From the NCBI GenBank assembly GCA_036346375.1, contig CM070518.1:1922001-1986000 (forward strand): a stretch of DNA of 64,000 bases, read 5' to 3'. This DNA is from Guadua angustifolia. Lineage: Eukaryota > Streptophyta > Magnoliopsida > Poales > Poaceae. The notes below the pieces were generated by a model. It was given only the letters and a program-made list of their open reading frames with translations, ran no database searches and was not told the origin of the DNA. Of this stretch, positions 34,204 through 44,517 are shown piece after piece. A program made the position numbers and the translations under genes. Position 1 is the stretch's first letter; each line of letters opens with the position of its first letter.

Positions 34204-34739
34204 CTTGCTATTCTCCTCTTGGAGTTGTGGCAGAGTCTCGCTTGTCTTGAGGCACCCTTGGCTTGCTCAAGATATAAATCGAGGAGGGCTTTTCCCTTAA
34301 CGCATCTCTTCAAGTCATTTTCCAATTTAATGACTTGGGCCTTGAGCTCATTGTTTTCCTCTACAAGATTAGCATCTAAAGACATAGAGGAACTAGAAGC
34401 AATTTCATTAGAGCAACAAGGTAAATCATCGCTAGAAGTGGATATGCAATTATTTGATGAATTGTTTGTAATTGGAATTAAGTGAGACAATTCATCAACT
34501 AGATTACATTGAATAGCACTATCCATACTAGCTTTAGTGAATTCCTTGAAAAGGATTTTCTCATGATTATCTTTTAGAATATTATATTCATTTTGAAGAG
34601 TTTCATGTTCTAATTTCAAAACTTTGTATTTCTTTTTCTCCTTTCCAAGAAATTCATTGAGCTCCTCTAGCATATTCATTAATTCATCATAGGAGGGCTC
34701 ATCTTCATCATCACTAACCTCATTTTTACCTTTTGCCAT
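34200..34739 (-). CDS. Gag central coiled-coil part
   Basis: A 179-codon frame, MAKGKNEVSDDEDEPSYDEL at the start. It has an acidic head, then a heptad-rich region (NEFLGKEKKKYKVLKLEHET) and a second one (LVEENNELKAQVIKLENDLK), i.e. two coiled coils likely to drive Gag assembly. This domain order is typical of Sirevirus Gag. It ends in CHNSKRRIAR and continues in another frame at 34203 with the zinc knuckles. The upstream gag N-terminus is in a further frame (34847-35200), so the gene has at least two lesions. Confidence 0.8.
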   Translation of the reverse strand: MAKGKNEVSDDEDEPSYDELMNMLEELNEFLGKEKKKYKVLKLEHETLQNEYNILKDNHEKILFKEFTKASMDSAIQCNLVDELSHLIPITNNSSNNCISTSSDDLPCCSNEIASSSSMSLDANLVEENNELKAQVIKLENDLKRCVKGKALLDLYLEQAKGASRQARLCHNSKRRIAR

Positions 34740-34846
34740 GAAGCAACGAATTTTTGATATAAGTGAAGATTAAGCTGTCGCTTGAGGCGGAGGTTGAGGT
34801 TGATGGAGTTGTCGGTTCATCAATTGATGTTGAAATTGAAAAATCA

Positions 34847-35200
34847 TCAACCGCGTCTCCTCTTCAATGCAATCCTCGATTGATGTTGTGGATGATTCAA
34901 ATAAATCTTGAAGCTTGATCCACATATCATGGCGCTTTTGAGATTGCATATGAGGTTAAAGATATCTCGCTCTGGCGCTAAATAAAGCATTAGTAGCTTG
35001 GCGTCGAGATGTAGACATTTCTCCTCTCCTTTAGTTGGAGCAATATCGTTAATTGGAGAAGAAATGCCGACATCTATGATCCACCAAATTTGTGGGCTCA
35101 TGGATTTAAAATAATCAATCATAAATAATTTCCATTGAGCATAATTTGATTCATTAAGCATTTGTGGATCATGTGAGTGCACTAGACCGCTAGGCGCCAT
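34847..35200 (-). pseudogene. Gag N-terminal part
   Basis: A 117-codon frame starting about 47 bp after the PBS: MAPSGLVHSHDPQMLNESNY, then AQWKLFMIDYFKSMSPQIWW. The NYAQWKxxM motif and the following Trp-rich helix mark the Copia Gag N-terminus (UBN2 type). The frame then loses its Copia-like sequence (IKLQDLFESSTTSIED continues in another frame near 34900), and the region 34740-34846 is Gln/Pro-rich. As written this Gag would not be made in one piece. Confidence 0.78.
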
Positions 35201-35246
35201 CCTTTTTACTCTCTAGACGGTTAAGCCTAAAATGAGAGTGACCGTG

Positions 35247-35258
35247 GCTCTGATACCA
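35247..35258 (-). other. Primer-binding site of the gag-only element
   Basis: GCTCTGATACCA on the plus strand (TGGTATCAGAGC in sense), two bases inside the LTR edge at 35261. Matches the 3' end of initiator Met tRNA. Confidence 0.9.
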
Positions 35259-36059
35259 CTTGTAGGGTCGAGGATGCGCCTAGAGGGGGGGTGAATAGGC
35301 GATTTACAAAATTCGATCTCTTGCTAAACAATTCGCTCTAATACACCCCTAAGTCAAAACCTACTCAAATATAAATGCGGAAGCGATAATCTAGGTTTTG
35401 ACAATTAAAGCCTAAATCAACTAGGCTCACTAATGCACTAACTAAATTATGTCTCTAAGCTAGAATTGCTAAATTGATCACACAAATAATACTAAGCAAT
35501 TCTAATTCAAGCAATCAATAAATATACAATAATGTAAATGCTTGAATGTAAATGAGACAAGGGACAACCGATATTTTTCTGTGGTGTTCGGAGACTTGCC
35601 GGTCTCCCCTAGTCCACATAGAGGCTAGCCCGACCACTCGGACCGGCTCCCACTCGAGCACCCGCCTCTTTCCACTAGTCGTGGTTTTTCACGCTTGCGC
35701 GTAGGCTCAACCCGAACCTTCACAAACTTGCCGGGGCTTCTCACACCTCGAGAGCTCCTGCGCACGACGCCTACGCCGTCTAGGAGTCGGCAACCTCCAA
35801 GAGTAACAAGCCACTCCTTCGCACGAACTTCACCGGGCACAACGAATGCGCTTCTCGGTGATCACCAAGTGCAACACATGCACAAGGCCTCCTCAAGTGC
35901 AACACATGCACAAGAGGCACTCAATCCACTCCCTAATTGCAACACATGCAATTAGTGCTCACACTTAAGCTCAAGATGCAAATGGAGAAGAGCAACACAT
36001 GCAACTACCTCCCACAAAACTCACAAGAACACCAGCACCCTGCCCTTGCCCCCCAAGGT

Positions 36060-36071
36060 CCCCTTTTATAG
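36060..36071 (-). promoter_or_regulatory. TATA box in the 5' LTR of the gag-only element
   Basis: CTATAAAAGGGG on the minus strand, the functional promoter position for the element's RNA. AACTAGCCGTTGG lies 15 bp upstream in sense and is also kept in the solo LTR at 52455-54927. Confidence 0.75.
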
Positions 36072-36125
36072 CCCACAAAGGAAAACTAGCCGTTGGGGGT
36101 CGACACGGGCAGAAACAGCAAATTT

Positions 36126-36535
36126 GCGGTCCGACCGGGCCTCGGCCGGTCCGATCGGCCCTCACATGCCAATCGGTCGGAAAACCGGCTAGATTACACG
36201 ATCATCACCGCATGACCCTGGTCGCCGCACCGCTCGGTCGGTCGCACCGCACGATAAGCGGTCACACCACACGTTCAAAAACAGCAGAAACCGAAATCGT
36301 AGCGTTACGGAAAAGACCGCCCGACGGGGGCGGTTGCACCGCCGGTCCGACGGACCGGCCGGTCGACCGCCCCACGCCACCAAGACGCTGCGCTTCGAAA
36401 TAATCACAAGCCGAGCAACCCCGGTCGCACCGCCCCTCACACGCCCGGTCACACCGGGGTCCGGCCGGTTGCACCGCCCATACCTAAGCCCGGTCCGACC
36501 GGCCCTCTGGCGGTCCAACCGCCCCCACAAAGAAA
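36126..36535 (-). repeat. Palindromic CGGT/ACCG motif block (5' LTR copy)
   Basis: Same position and motif type as 28075-28495 but with many substitutions and small indels (e.g. CCGATCGG for CCGACCGG), while the DNA on either side is almost identical. Confidence 0.75.
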
Positions 36536-38333
36536 CTTCTGATTTTTGCGCAGACTCTTCTCTGAAAAACCAAAACCCCTTCTTTGAGCCTCTAGATGAT
36601 CAACACATGATCATTTACCCGTGCAAAACACATTTGCACCAATTCAAACCAACTCCAAATGGCGAAAGCATATTTCACCAAAATCCAACTCAAGATCTAT
36701 TTGCAAAACGTATTAAGCAAATCAAACTCGAGTTTATGAGATTAATCCCCCTAGCCATGTGAAGGTCAACACAAGACCCGGTCAACTTGCCAACACCCGT
36801 TGCAAGCCCCACTCACATGCTCTCGGGATACCGGACTCATAAACCTCAGTTTATTCGCACAACGAACTTGCAAATAACACAATAAAACACATTTCATGCT
36901 TGAGCACTACTCTTTGCAACACATGCAAAAGTCTAGCTCCAAGCAACATCAATTCACGATGCATGAACTCTCTAATTGCAACACATGCAATTCTCTAGTT
37001 CCATGCAACACCAAAACCAAACTTCACACTAAAACCAAATCAACCGTATGAGCTCTTTACTCGCAACACATGCAAGCCTCTAGCTCCATACAAACACACA
37101 AACACTAAGTCATGCTTGAGCTCTCTCCTTTTGCAACACATGCAAAACTTAGCTCCAAGCAACGCCAAGGTTTTATAAAGATGTTTTGCGAAACCAGAAC
37201 GTGAAGCTTCAACTAATGCAACACATGCAAAAGTGAACTTCACGCAAAAGCCAACGCACTAGCTTATCCTATTTGCAACACATGCAAATCAAAGCATAAT
37301 GCGAAAACCAAATACAACCAAGCATAAGTTTAACCCATTCGCAACACATGCCAAATGGTTAACCCTCATGCAAAAACCAAATTAACTAAGATTTGAGCTT
37401 TGAGTGAACGCGGATTGAGATCACCAACACATGATGAAGCTCAAGCAAAAGAGACAACCCCTCTTAATAGTACGGCGATAAAAGAACTAGACTCAAAGAC
37501 TACAAAAGTCCTTAGCCTATCTAGTTATACCTTCGCCGCCGCGCAAGCAATCCCCTTTGGGGTCTTTAAGATCATCACTTGATACTCCCCCGGGATCTCC
37601 ACTCTTCTTTTCTTCGGGATCCATCCTTGACGTCCATCAACTCATGATGCCGTCCAAGTCCCGTTCTCATCCATCTTTGGACCTAACTCAAACATAACTC
37701 ATGAAACTTGTTAGTCCAAGATGCATGGTTGTCTCAATTATCTCTTGCACTCCATTAACACATAATGGATGCCTTTAGATCAATTGAGCACAACCTAAAT
37801 CAATTGAAATGATTTAAGTATGTCTTAAGTACAATAATGCAACTCATGCTTTATTATACTTAAGAACTATTTATTGTCCTTGATTAATCAAGAAACACCA
37901 TCAACACATGATGAAGTGTTCTCTAATGATTAACACGACAAATGAACTCAATTTAAATTATCATTTAAATTGATTCTTCAAGTTAGAGTGTGAACTCCCC
38001 CTAAATATGTGCATCCATGTAATATATGGATTGGGAAACATGATACACATTTTGTGGTTAATATAACGGGGATATTCATACTTTAACTTGACTCCAAAGT
38101 ATGCAACTAATATTAAGATGAATATGCAAACATACCTTGGGTTTTCCATTTTTCAATGCGATGAGACTAAACAAAGATATTCTAAGCAAACATGTTAGTC
38201 TCAATATAAGATATGTCATTAAGAACAATATCGCATTAGGGGATAAACTTAATATTGGATTTGTCATTAACACAAGATTAGATTTGTCATTAACACCAAA
38301 ACCATAACTAATGAAGGTTGAACTTACACCATC

Positions 38334-38369
38334 TCCATAAAATATTTGAAAATATAATTTCTCCGACAT
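38334..38369 (-). pseudogene. MULE transposase start codon and first codons
   Basis: ATG at 38367-38369 on the minus strand opens MSEKLYFQIFYG and runs to the target duplication. If the 11.1 kb insertion and one CCATC copy are skipped, the frame continues exactly into the MULE frame ending at 27212. The retroelement therefore inserted about 36 bp into the transposase coding region. Confidence 0.88.
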
Positions 38370-38859
38370 GCTGCCTACAACATCGGACTGAAAAATTCAT
38401 CAGTTCTCCATCTAACCGCATCATGCATTACCATATAAATGTTACATTATATTGTCAAATTTTTTTCTCTACTCATTTCTAATGGTGCCTGACATTTCCC
38501 AAATTTTTTTTTACCCTACTAATTTCTAACGTAGCACAGTGCCTAACAACGTACGATATATTGCTAGCCTATAATGTTTTTAAATACTACTCTAAAGTAC
38601 AATATATAAAACGTATGGCGATCATACTAAAAAAATCCGACTCTAAATATATCATACTTCATTTAATTTCTACGTCGCAATTTTCGGAATATTATCCGCG
38701 CAACATATAGCTAGCCTACCATGTTTCATCATAATATTAAATTTGTACCACATTACATTTCTAAATATTGCCTAATACATTATTTGCATAACAACATTTA
38801 TACTATTCAATTCTACTACATTAAATTTCTAAATATTGCCAAATATTTCTACTACATTG

Positions 38860-39160
38860 AATCTCAACATTTCTAAATACTAAATACTACACAATCCTAA
38901 AATTTCTAAATACTACATTAAATTTCTAAATATTGTCTAACATTTTCAGTACATTAAATTTCTATATTTCTAAATACTAAATACTACACAATCCTAAAAT
39001 TTCTAAATACTACATTAAATTTCTAAATATTGTCTAATATTTTCATTACATTAAATTTCTACATTTCTAAATACTAAATACTACACAATCCTAAAATTTC
39101 TAAATACTAGACAATCCTAAATACTAAATTAAATTTCTAAATATTGCATATCAAATTTTT
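38860..39160. repeat. 97 bp tandem repeat (about 2.7 copies)
   Basis: TACTACACAATCCTAAAA recurs at 38885, 38982 and 39079, exactly 97 bp apart, within AT-rich TTTCTAAATA repeats. Confidence 0.8.
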
Positions 39161-39331
39161 GAACTTACCTCCGCAAAAACGATGAATCAATTTTTTCCCT
39201 CTCTTTTTTCTTCTCCTTTTTTCTCTCCTTTTTTTCCCTCTCCTCTCTTCTCCTCTCCTCTCGCGCGCAGCGCTCGGTTGCTCCTCCCTTGACCGAAATG
39301 AGCACAGTACCCGGTCGGGGGGCTTTAAAAT

Positions 39332-39460
39332 GCGCCTGTCGCCCCACCCTAGGGCGACAGGCGCCACGTGGTACGTTTGTTCGTTTAAAGCCGTTTGATC
39401 ACCGTTATACAGGCACCTATCGCCCCAGTATGAGGCGATCGCCCCGTACTGGGGCGACAG
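39332..39460. repeat. Two GC-rich hairpins (CGCCCC...GGGGCG)
   Basis: A 13 bp stem (GCGCCTGTCGCCC and its complement, 39332-39364) and an 11 bp stem (TCGCCCCAGTA/TACTGGGGCGA, about 39419-39455) with a G-box CACGTG between them at about 39365. They may be part of a transposon end or a MITE. Confidence 0.6.
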
Positions 39461-39540
39461 GAGGTATTTTTAAAATTCTTTTTTCCCGCCGATTAGTTTT
39501 GAAAAAATATTTAAAATAAATATTAAATAAAAAAATTCGT

Positions 39541-40060
39541 CGATTGAGGAGTGTATGGACATGGAATGCTAGACGATGGCCGGGCGCAAAAATAACTTCT
39601 TTCTAGATTTTTTTTAAAAAAACGGCTCCTGATCCAAAACAAACAACACTACTAAAAAAAGAGAAAATAGCGCTCGGACGTTCGATTACTATGCATTCCG
39701 TCGGACGCCTCTTGCAAAAAAATTTTCAACGCTTGCAATATTTTTTTCCAACGTATGCAACATTTTTTTTGCAACGCTTGCAATATCTATTTATTGTGCC
39801 GCATTTCTACTGTTTGTTGAAGGAAAATATTGCACGCGTTAGAAAAAAATGTTGCAACGTCTACCGAAAATGTCGGACGTCCGAGCTGAAGTCATTCCGT
39901 GAAAAACAAGCTCTTTCTTGCCGATCTACCACTGCCGGTTCAGCTAGAACTGACAGTGATAACACTATCATTACAGATTCATAAGCTAGATCGGCACAAA
40001 TACTGGACCGAAAAAGAACCGACAGTGATAGTAATTTATCACTATCGGTTCAAAAAACTG
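39541..40060 (+). repeat. First copy of a duplicated segment with CACTA end (interrupted)
   Basis: CGATTGAGGAGTGTATGGAC through AACAACACTAC matches 42303-42417, and after a MITE (39670-39886) the match resumes with CTCTTTCTTGCCGA through about 40060, where it diverges. It contains the left end of a CACTA-like element (CACTACTAAAA at about 39650). Confidence 0.75.
39670..39886. mobile_element. Short MITE inside the CACTA-like copy
   Basis: About 217 bp with inverted ends GCGCTCGGACGTTCGA and TCGGACGTCCGAGCT, absent from the second copy at 42412. The interior is rich in TTGCAA/CAACG repeats. The target duplication is not clear and the superfamily is unassigned. Confidence 0.65.
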
Positions 40061-40544
40061 CATTGCAGGTACACGATCACTAGTTGTTTTTTTTAAAAAA
40101 AACTTATTACCACGTATCAGTGCCATGCCATCTTGAAAAATACGTACTCGACCTAATCCACAAATCGCCTTGCTGATTACAAAGAAGTTCAGGATCAAAC
40201 AAATGTGGCATATTTTCTTGAATTTCTTGGATTGTTTAATTTATTTTTTTCGTCATGTTGGATTCGAGCCATTCCATAGGCCTACATGGGAGGCATTAGA
40301 AAAAAAAGTGCATTGCACATGCACGCTTGCTAGTATATATAAAATTTTGGGAGGCCTTTTTACAACTCAAATTTTTTATTAGAAAAATATAAGATTTCGA
40401 GAACAAATTGTACAAGTAGTTATAGATGGAAATACAATAAATATATTGCACGGTAGATCAAAACTTGTAAAATTATGTCCCAATGAGAGTTGCTCTTATG
40501 GTTCAAGATTATTTCTTGTCTTTTAAACTGAAGTGGCCGTTTTT

Positions 40545-42275
40545 GTTTTGCTGGAGAGGTGTGGGCCCACCAGCAGCAGAAGGGGAGCAAATGAATGTGC
40601 GACACCTCTACGGGAACAGTGGTTGGAACATGCAGCAATGGGAAAAGAACTGGGAACATGCAACCCATGTGTAAATTAGGCAGGGCTGTAAAAAATGCTT
40701 AAGACCCACGTGCAGCTCGAGCCTAGTTTGGTTTATACTCAGTTTGAGCTTTAAATAAGTTAAATTTGAGTTTGATACTGAACTTGTGAAGTTCATCAAA
40801 CTGAGCTCAAATAGCTCACTAGTCTAATAAATTTATAAATTACTTATTAAATGACACTATTCTTACTGAGCTTACTCGAACCGAGCTCAAGCTTGAATAT
40901 TTTTTTGTTGTTGAAAAATAATACATATTAAATTGTTTACCGTTACCGAGTTTACTTAAACCCAGTTCGAACCTACTCAAGTTTGAACTAATACGAGCTC
41001 GAGTCTAAGTTCTAGCTTGAACCTCAATTCGAGCTCATTCAAGTTCCACTATTGGACAACCGTGTGTGTTTTGATGGAGAGGTGTGGGCCCACCAGCGGA
41101 AGGGGAGCAAATGAATGTTTCGATGGAGAGGTGTGTGTTTTGATGGAGTGATTGGAACATGCAGCAATGGGAAAAGAACTGGGAACATGCAACCCATGTG
41201 TAAATTAGGCAGGGCTGTAGAAAATGCTTAAGACGCACGTGCAGCTCGAGCCTAGTTTGATTTATACTCAGTTCGAGCTTCAAATAAGTTAAATTTGAGT
41301 TTGATTCTGAACTTGTGAGCTTCATCAAACCGAGCTCAAATAGCTCACTAGTCTAATAAATTTATAAATTACTTATTAAATAACACTATATATAATTCTT
41401 ACTGAGTTTACTCGAACCGAGCTCAAGCTGAAATATTTTTTTGTTGTTGAAAAATAATACATATTAAATTGTTTACCATTACCAAGTTTACTTAAGCTCA
41501 GTTCGAACCTACTCAAGTTTGAACTAATACGAGCTCGAGCCTAAGTTCTAGCTTGAACCTCAACTCGAGCTCATTCGAGTTCCACTGTTGGACAACCGTG
41601 TGTGTTTTGATGGAGAGGTGTGGGCCCACCAGCGGAAGAGGAGCAAATGAATGTTTCGATGGAGATGTGTGTGTTTTGGAGTGATTTGAACATGTAGCAA
41701 TGGGAAAAGAACTGGGAACATGCAACCCATGTGTAAATTAGGCAGGGATGTAGAAAATGCTTAAGACGCACGTGCAACTCGAGCCTAGTTTGGTTTATAC
41801 TCAGTTCGAGCTTTAAATAAGTTAAATTTGAGTTTGATTCTGAACTTATGAGCTTCATCAAACCGAGCTCAAATAGCTCACTAGTCTAATAAATTTATAA
41901 ATTACTTATTAAATATCACTATATATTAATTCTTACTGAGCTTATTCGAACCGAACTCAAGCTTGAATACTTTTTTGTTGTTGAAAAATAATACATATTA
42001 AATTGTTTACTGTTATCGAGTTTACTTAAGCCCAATTTAAATCTACTTAAATTTGAATTAATACGAGCTTGAGCCTATGTTCTAGCTTAACCTCAACTCG
42101 AGCTCATTCGAGTTCCACTATCGGACAACCGTGTGTGTTTTGATGGAGAGGTGTGGGCCCACCAGCGGAAGGGGAGCAAATGAATGTTTCGATCGAGAGG
42201 TGCGTGTTTTGATGGAGTGATTGGAACATGCAGCAATGGGAAAAGAACTGGGAACATGCAACGCACGTGTATATT
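40545..42275. repeat. ~530 bp tandem repeat, four copies
   Basis: The anchor GTGTGGGCCCACCAGC starts at 40559, 41082, 41619 and 42151 (spacing 523, 537 and 532 bp). Each unit has TGCAGCAATGGGAAAAGAAC and many GAGCTCGAG-like motifs; the last copy is partial. The 480 bp before the array (40061-40544) are AT-rich and unrecognised. ORFs in the units are repeats of one shadow frame. Confidence 0.9.
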
Positions 42276-42411
42276 TGGGCCGGGACTGAACAGTACAGGT
42301 CGATTGAGGAGTGTATGGACATGGAATCCTAGACGATGGCTGGGTGCAAAAATAACTTCTTTCTGGATTTTTTTTCTTTTTGAAAAACGGCTTCGGGTCC
42401 AAACCAAACAA

Positions 42412-43052
42412 CACTACGGAAAAAAGCTCTTTCTTACCGACCTATTACTATCGGTTCAGTTAGAACCGACAGTGATAACACTATCACTACCGGTTCATAA
42501 GTTAGATCGACACAAATGCTGGACGGAAGAAGAACCGACAGTGATAGTAATTTATCACTGCCGGTTCTAAAAAACTGACAATGATACTATTACTGTCGGT
42601 TCTTCTTAAGAATTGGTAGTGATAAGTTACTATCTTTACCAGTTCTTATAAAAAAACTAATAGTAATAATGGAGGAAGTATCATGAACGATTCGGAATCC
42701 GAACCGACAGTGATAATATTCGGATACGAAAGGACAAAATGAAAATATATCTTTTAGTAGTTGAGAAGTGTATGTTAGATGAGATAGTAAGGGGAGTTTG
42801 CGCGGAGTAGCAGGTCACAAGTTTGACTCCTAGCAATCGCACGCGCGCGTATTTCATGCGAAAATCATGTGACTTGTGTTTTGCGACTGTGCGTAGTAGT
42901 AAATATAGGTTGGTCTAGGTGCAAATAATTTTTTTTGATTTTACCAAGGGATTTTTGATAGGCTGACTATCACTGCCAACCAATCACTACCAGTTCCGAT
43001 ATCTGGTAGTGATGCTAGTTTAGAACTGACAGTGATCTGGTGTTTTGTAGTG
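42412..43052. mobile_element. Non-autonomous CACTA-like element
   Basis: Starts CACTACGGAAAAAAG and ends TTTTGTAGTG, with an interior of repeated ACCGACAGTGAT/ATCACTRCCGGTTC inverted motifs, as in CACTA subterminal regions. 641 bp, no transposase. A clean 3 bp duplication is not seen (CAA left, GTG right). The left end is duplicated at about 39650. Confidence 0.7.
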
Positions 43053-43089
43053 GTGCAAAGCTTATTCAATAGTTTCAATAGTTTCCCGG

Positions 43090-43387
43090 CTGTATAATTC
43101 TTATCTATTGGACTCTCTAGACACCTACCCCTCTTATTATTGATGTTAAGGCGATACGAATTCGTTTTCTGCTTTATCTCATGTTTACTCCTACATAATG
43201 CTATATATCACTATAGATATATCATTGTACCTTAGGACAAGAGTAATAGTTTTATTGTAAATATCTTTTTATATAGTAAAATTGCTTTTGTTAGCCTATA
43301 GTTTTTTCTCCCAAAGATTTTTTATGTAAAACCCGTACCTCTTTTTCTATATTTTCTACTATTATTTTGTAACAAGGGTATCGGAGC
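43090..43387 (+). repeat. Copia LTR end with degenerate PBS
   Basis: ACTCCTACATAATGC...TTTTGTAACA is about 70% like the 3' LTR at 56712-56997, then GGGTATCGGAGC (43376-43387), a mutated initiator Met tRNA PBS. The upstream LTR edge is unclear. After it come a poly(A) run and a GAGAGA repeat (43410-43460). It may be the old 5' end of the Copia element ending at 56997. Confidence 0.6.
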
Positions 43388-43762
43388 AAAGAACATCCGA
43401 TTGAAGACAAAAAAAACAAAAAAAAAAAAAAAAAAAAGAGAGAGAGGGAGAGAGTATCGGCGACAAAAGATCAAAGCGCGGTGCAAGAAATCCGGGAAGC
43501 GACCGCTGACTGGGTTCTAAGGCCCTGTTTGTTTCGGCTTTTTTTCTGGCTTAAAACTAAAAAAGCTAAAAGCTGAAACAAACGGATAGCTTTTAAGCTG
43601 GGCTTAAAAAAAGCCAAAAGCCACCCATGAACTATAAGCTAAAAGCCAATATGAGGTGGCTTTTTTTGGCTTTTGCGGATTGGAATTTGTATTTGTCATT
43701 GAAGTTGTAATATATTTACCCACCAATGCCATCCATATATAAAGGAAAGTTCTATCGTTTTT

Positions 43763-44365
43763 TTGCTATTCCCCTCCCACCCATCGCCTGTTCCCGTGAG
43801 TCCTGCCGGCGCGGTCTCCCTCGCGACTAGGGTTTGCCGCCGGCGCCCTCCTCCTCATCAACGAGCCGCCGGCGCCCTCCTCCTCAGCGACGACCCGGCG
43901 GCGCCCTCCTCTCTCCGGCTCCCTCATCTAGACGAACCAGTGGCGGCCTCTCCTGACGACGCAGTGGCAGCCTCCCGCGACAAGGCGACGGCGCCCTCCT
44001 CCCCCCCGACTCCCTCACCCCCCCGGCGCCCTCCTCCTCAGCGACAAGCCGGCGGCGCAAGCCTCTATCCTCCCTCCTTCCGCCGCCATCCTCCTCCCCT
44101 CGGCGATTCAATCGGAACGCGAAGGTATTTTCCTGCATTTGAAACCCATCCCAATGGCGTGTTAATTGTTGGCTTGCTCATGGCGGTCATGAAACAACCG
44201 GCTGAATCACAAATCGATAAATGTCTACCTGCTCCATTTGTTCAGTACCATTTCCTTGTGCATTACTCCATGGCAAGTAGCCAACACATGGATCAGAAGT
44301 TCACAGGAATCATTGTTCATGTTTATAAAATATATGCTATTTCAGAATTTGTGCTTCAATGCTAA
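43763..44365 (+). other. GC-rich leader frame of the Harbinger element
   Basis: A 200-codon frame dominated by Pro/Arg/Ser/Ala (SPPTPSPPRRPPPQRQ), ending in ordinary sequence. No domain. The GC-rich part looks like a transcribed leader of the element rather than a protein, though an N-terminal exon cannot be excluded. Confidence 0.3.
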
Positions 44366-44390
44366 TAGTGTAATCAATATTGTCTAGATG

Positions 44391-44500
44391 GATTTGATTC
44401 CTATCTCCAAGGCAAACTGGGATGCATACCATAACAGGGTATTTTGCAAGTTTTGTAAGGAGGAAGTAGAGGCTAGTAATAGACCATTGGGAAGTTCTAT
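44391..44500 (+). pseudogene. Remnant of Harbinger ORF1 (Myb/SANT-like)
   Basis: KANWDAYHNRVFCKFCKEEV then EASNRPLG resembles the start of the Myb/SANT-like DNA-binding protein encoded by ORF1 of plant PIF/Harbinger elements. ORF1 partners the transposase for nuclear entry and DNA binding. The match stops at GNRPLG-like sequence, where 27 bp identical to a stretch of the transposase gene begin (44492-44518 versus 44569-44595). The rest of ORF1 is missing. Confidence 0.6.
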
Positions 44501-44517
44501 AGAATGTTTGGCTATGT

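Larger units (their letters stand above)
35869..37925 (-). repeat. ACACA-loop hairpin array (5' LTR copy)
   Basis: Same array as at 27821-29833. It retains the hairpin around 37045-37095 with outer stem GTATG/CATAC, which the other LTR has half lost. Confidence 0.85.
27213..38328 (-). mobile_element. Complete gag-only Sirevirus-like LTR retrotransposon (TSD CCATC)
   Basis: An 11.1 kb element with both LTRs (27213-30241 and 35261-38328), a PBS at 35247-35258, gag at 33409-35200 and polypurine tracts beside the 3' LTR. Target duplication CCATC occupies 27208-27212 and 38329-38333. No protease, integrase, RT or RNase H frame is seen between gag and the 3' LTR, so it must depend on enzymes from another element (the TR-GAG or LARD-like class). 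LTR flanks are nearly identical between copies, which suggests fairly recent insertion, apart from a divergent GC-rich block. One outer LTR base differs (30241 reads G where CA is expected). It lies in the MULE transposase gene. Confidence 0.93.
35261..38328 (-). repeat. 5' LTR of the gag-only element
   Basis: 3068 bp, starting TGTAGGGTCG and ending GAACTTACA. Its flanks match the 3' LTR almost base for base. The block 36130-36540 (CGGT/ACCG palindromes) differs far more, with many small indels. It contains the same TATA box (36060-36071) and the hairpin array (from 35869). It keeps about 60 bp near 37020-37065 missing from the other LTR. Confidence 0.93.
38370..39540. other. AT-rich upstream region of the MULE
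   Basis: 5' side of the transposase gene. It holds AT-rich DNA, a 97 bp tandem repeat (38860-39160), a pyrimidine-rich run (39188-39265) and GC-rich hairpins (39332-39460). MULE terminal repeats may lie here, but the partner end is missing so I cannot confirm one. ORFs at 39137-39367 are low-complexity shadows. Confidence 0.5.

Noticed and set aside
33487..34485. Plus-strand frames of 101 and 228 codons
   Set aside because: Complementary shadows of the minus-strand gag with its zinc knuckles.
42409..43058. Perfect 3 bp target duplication for the CACTA-like element
   Set aside because: Flanking bases are CAA and GTG; a CAA occurs only three bases further on, so I do not claim a duplication.
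43061..43065. CTTAT as target duplication pairing with the Copia 3' LTR at 56998
   Set aside because: The bases after it do not resemble the LTR start, so the match is likely chance.
43763..44138. Pro-rich frame as a host gene
   Set aside because: It lies within the boundaries of a Harbinger element and looks like its GC-rich leader.
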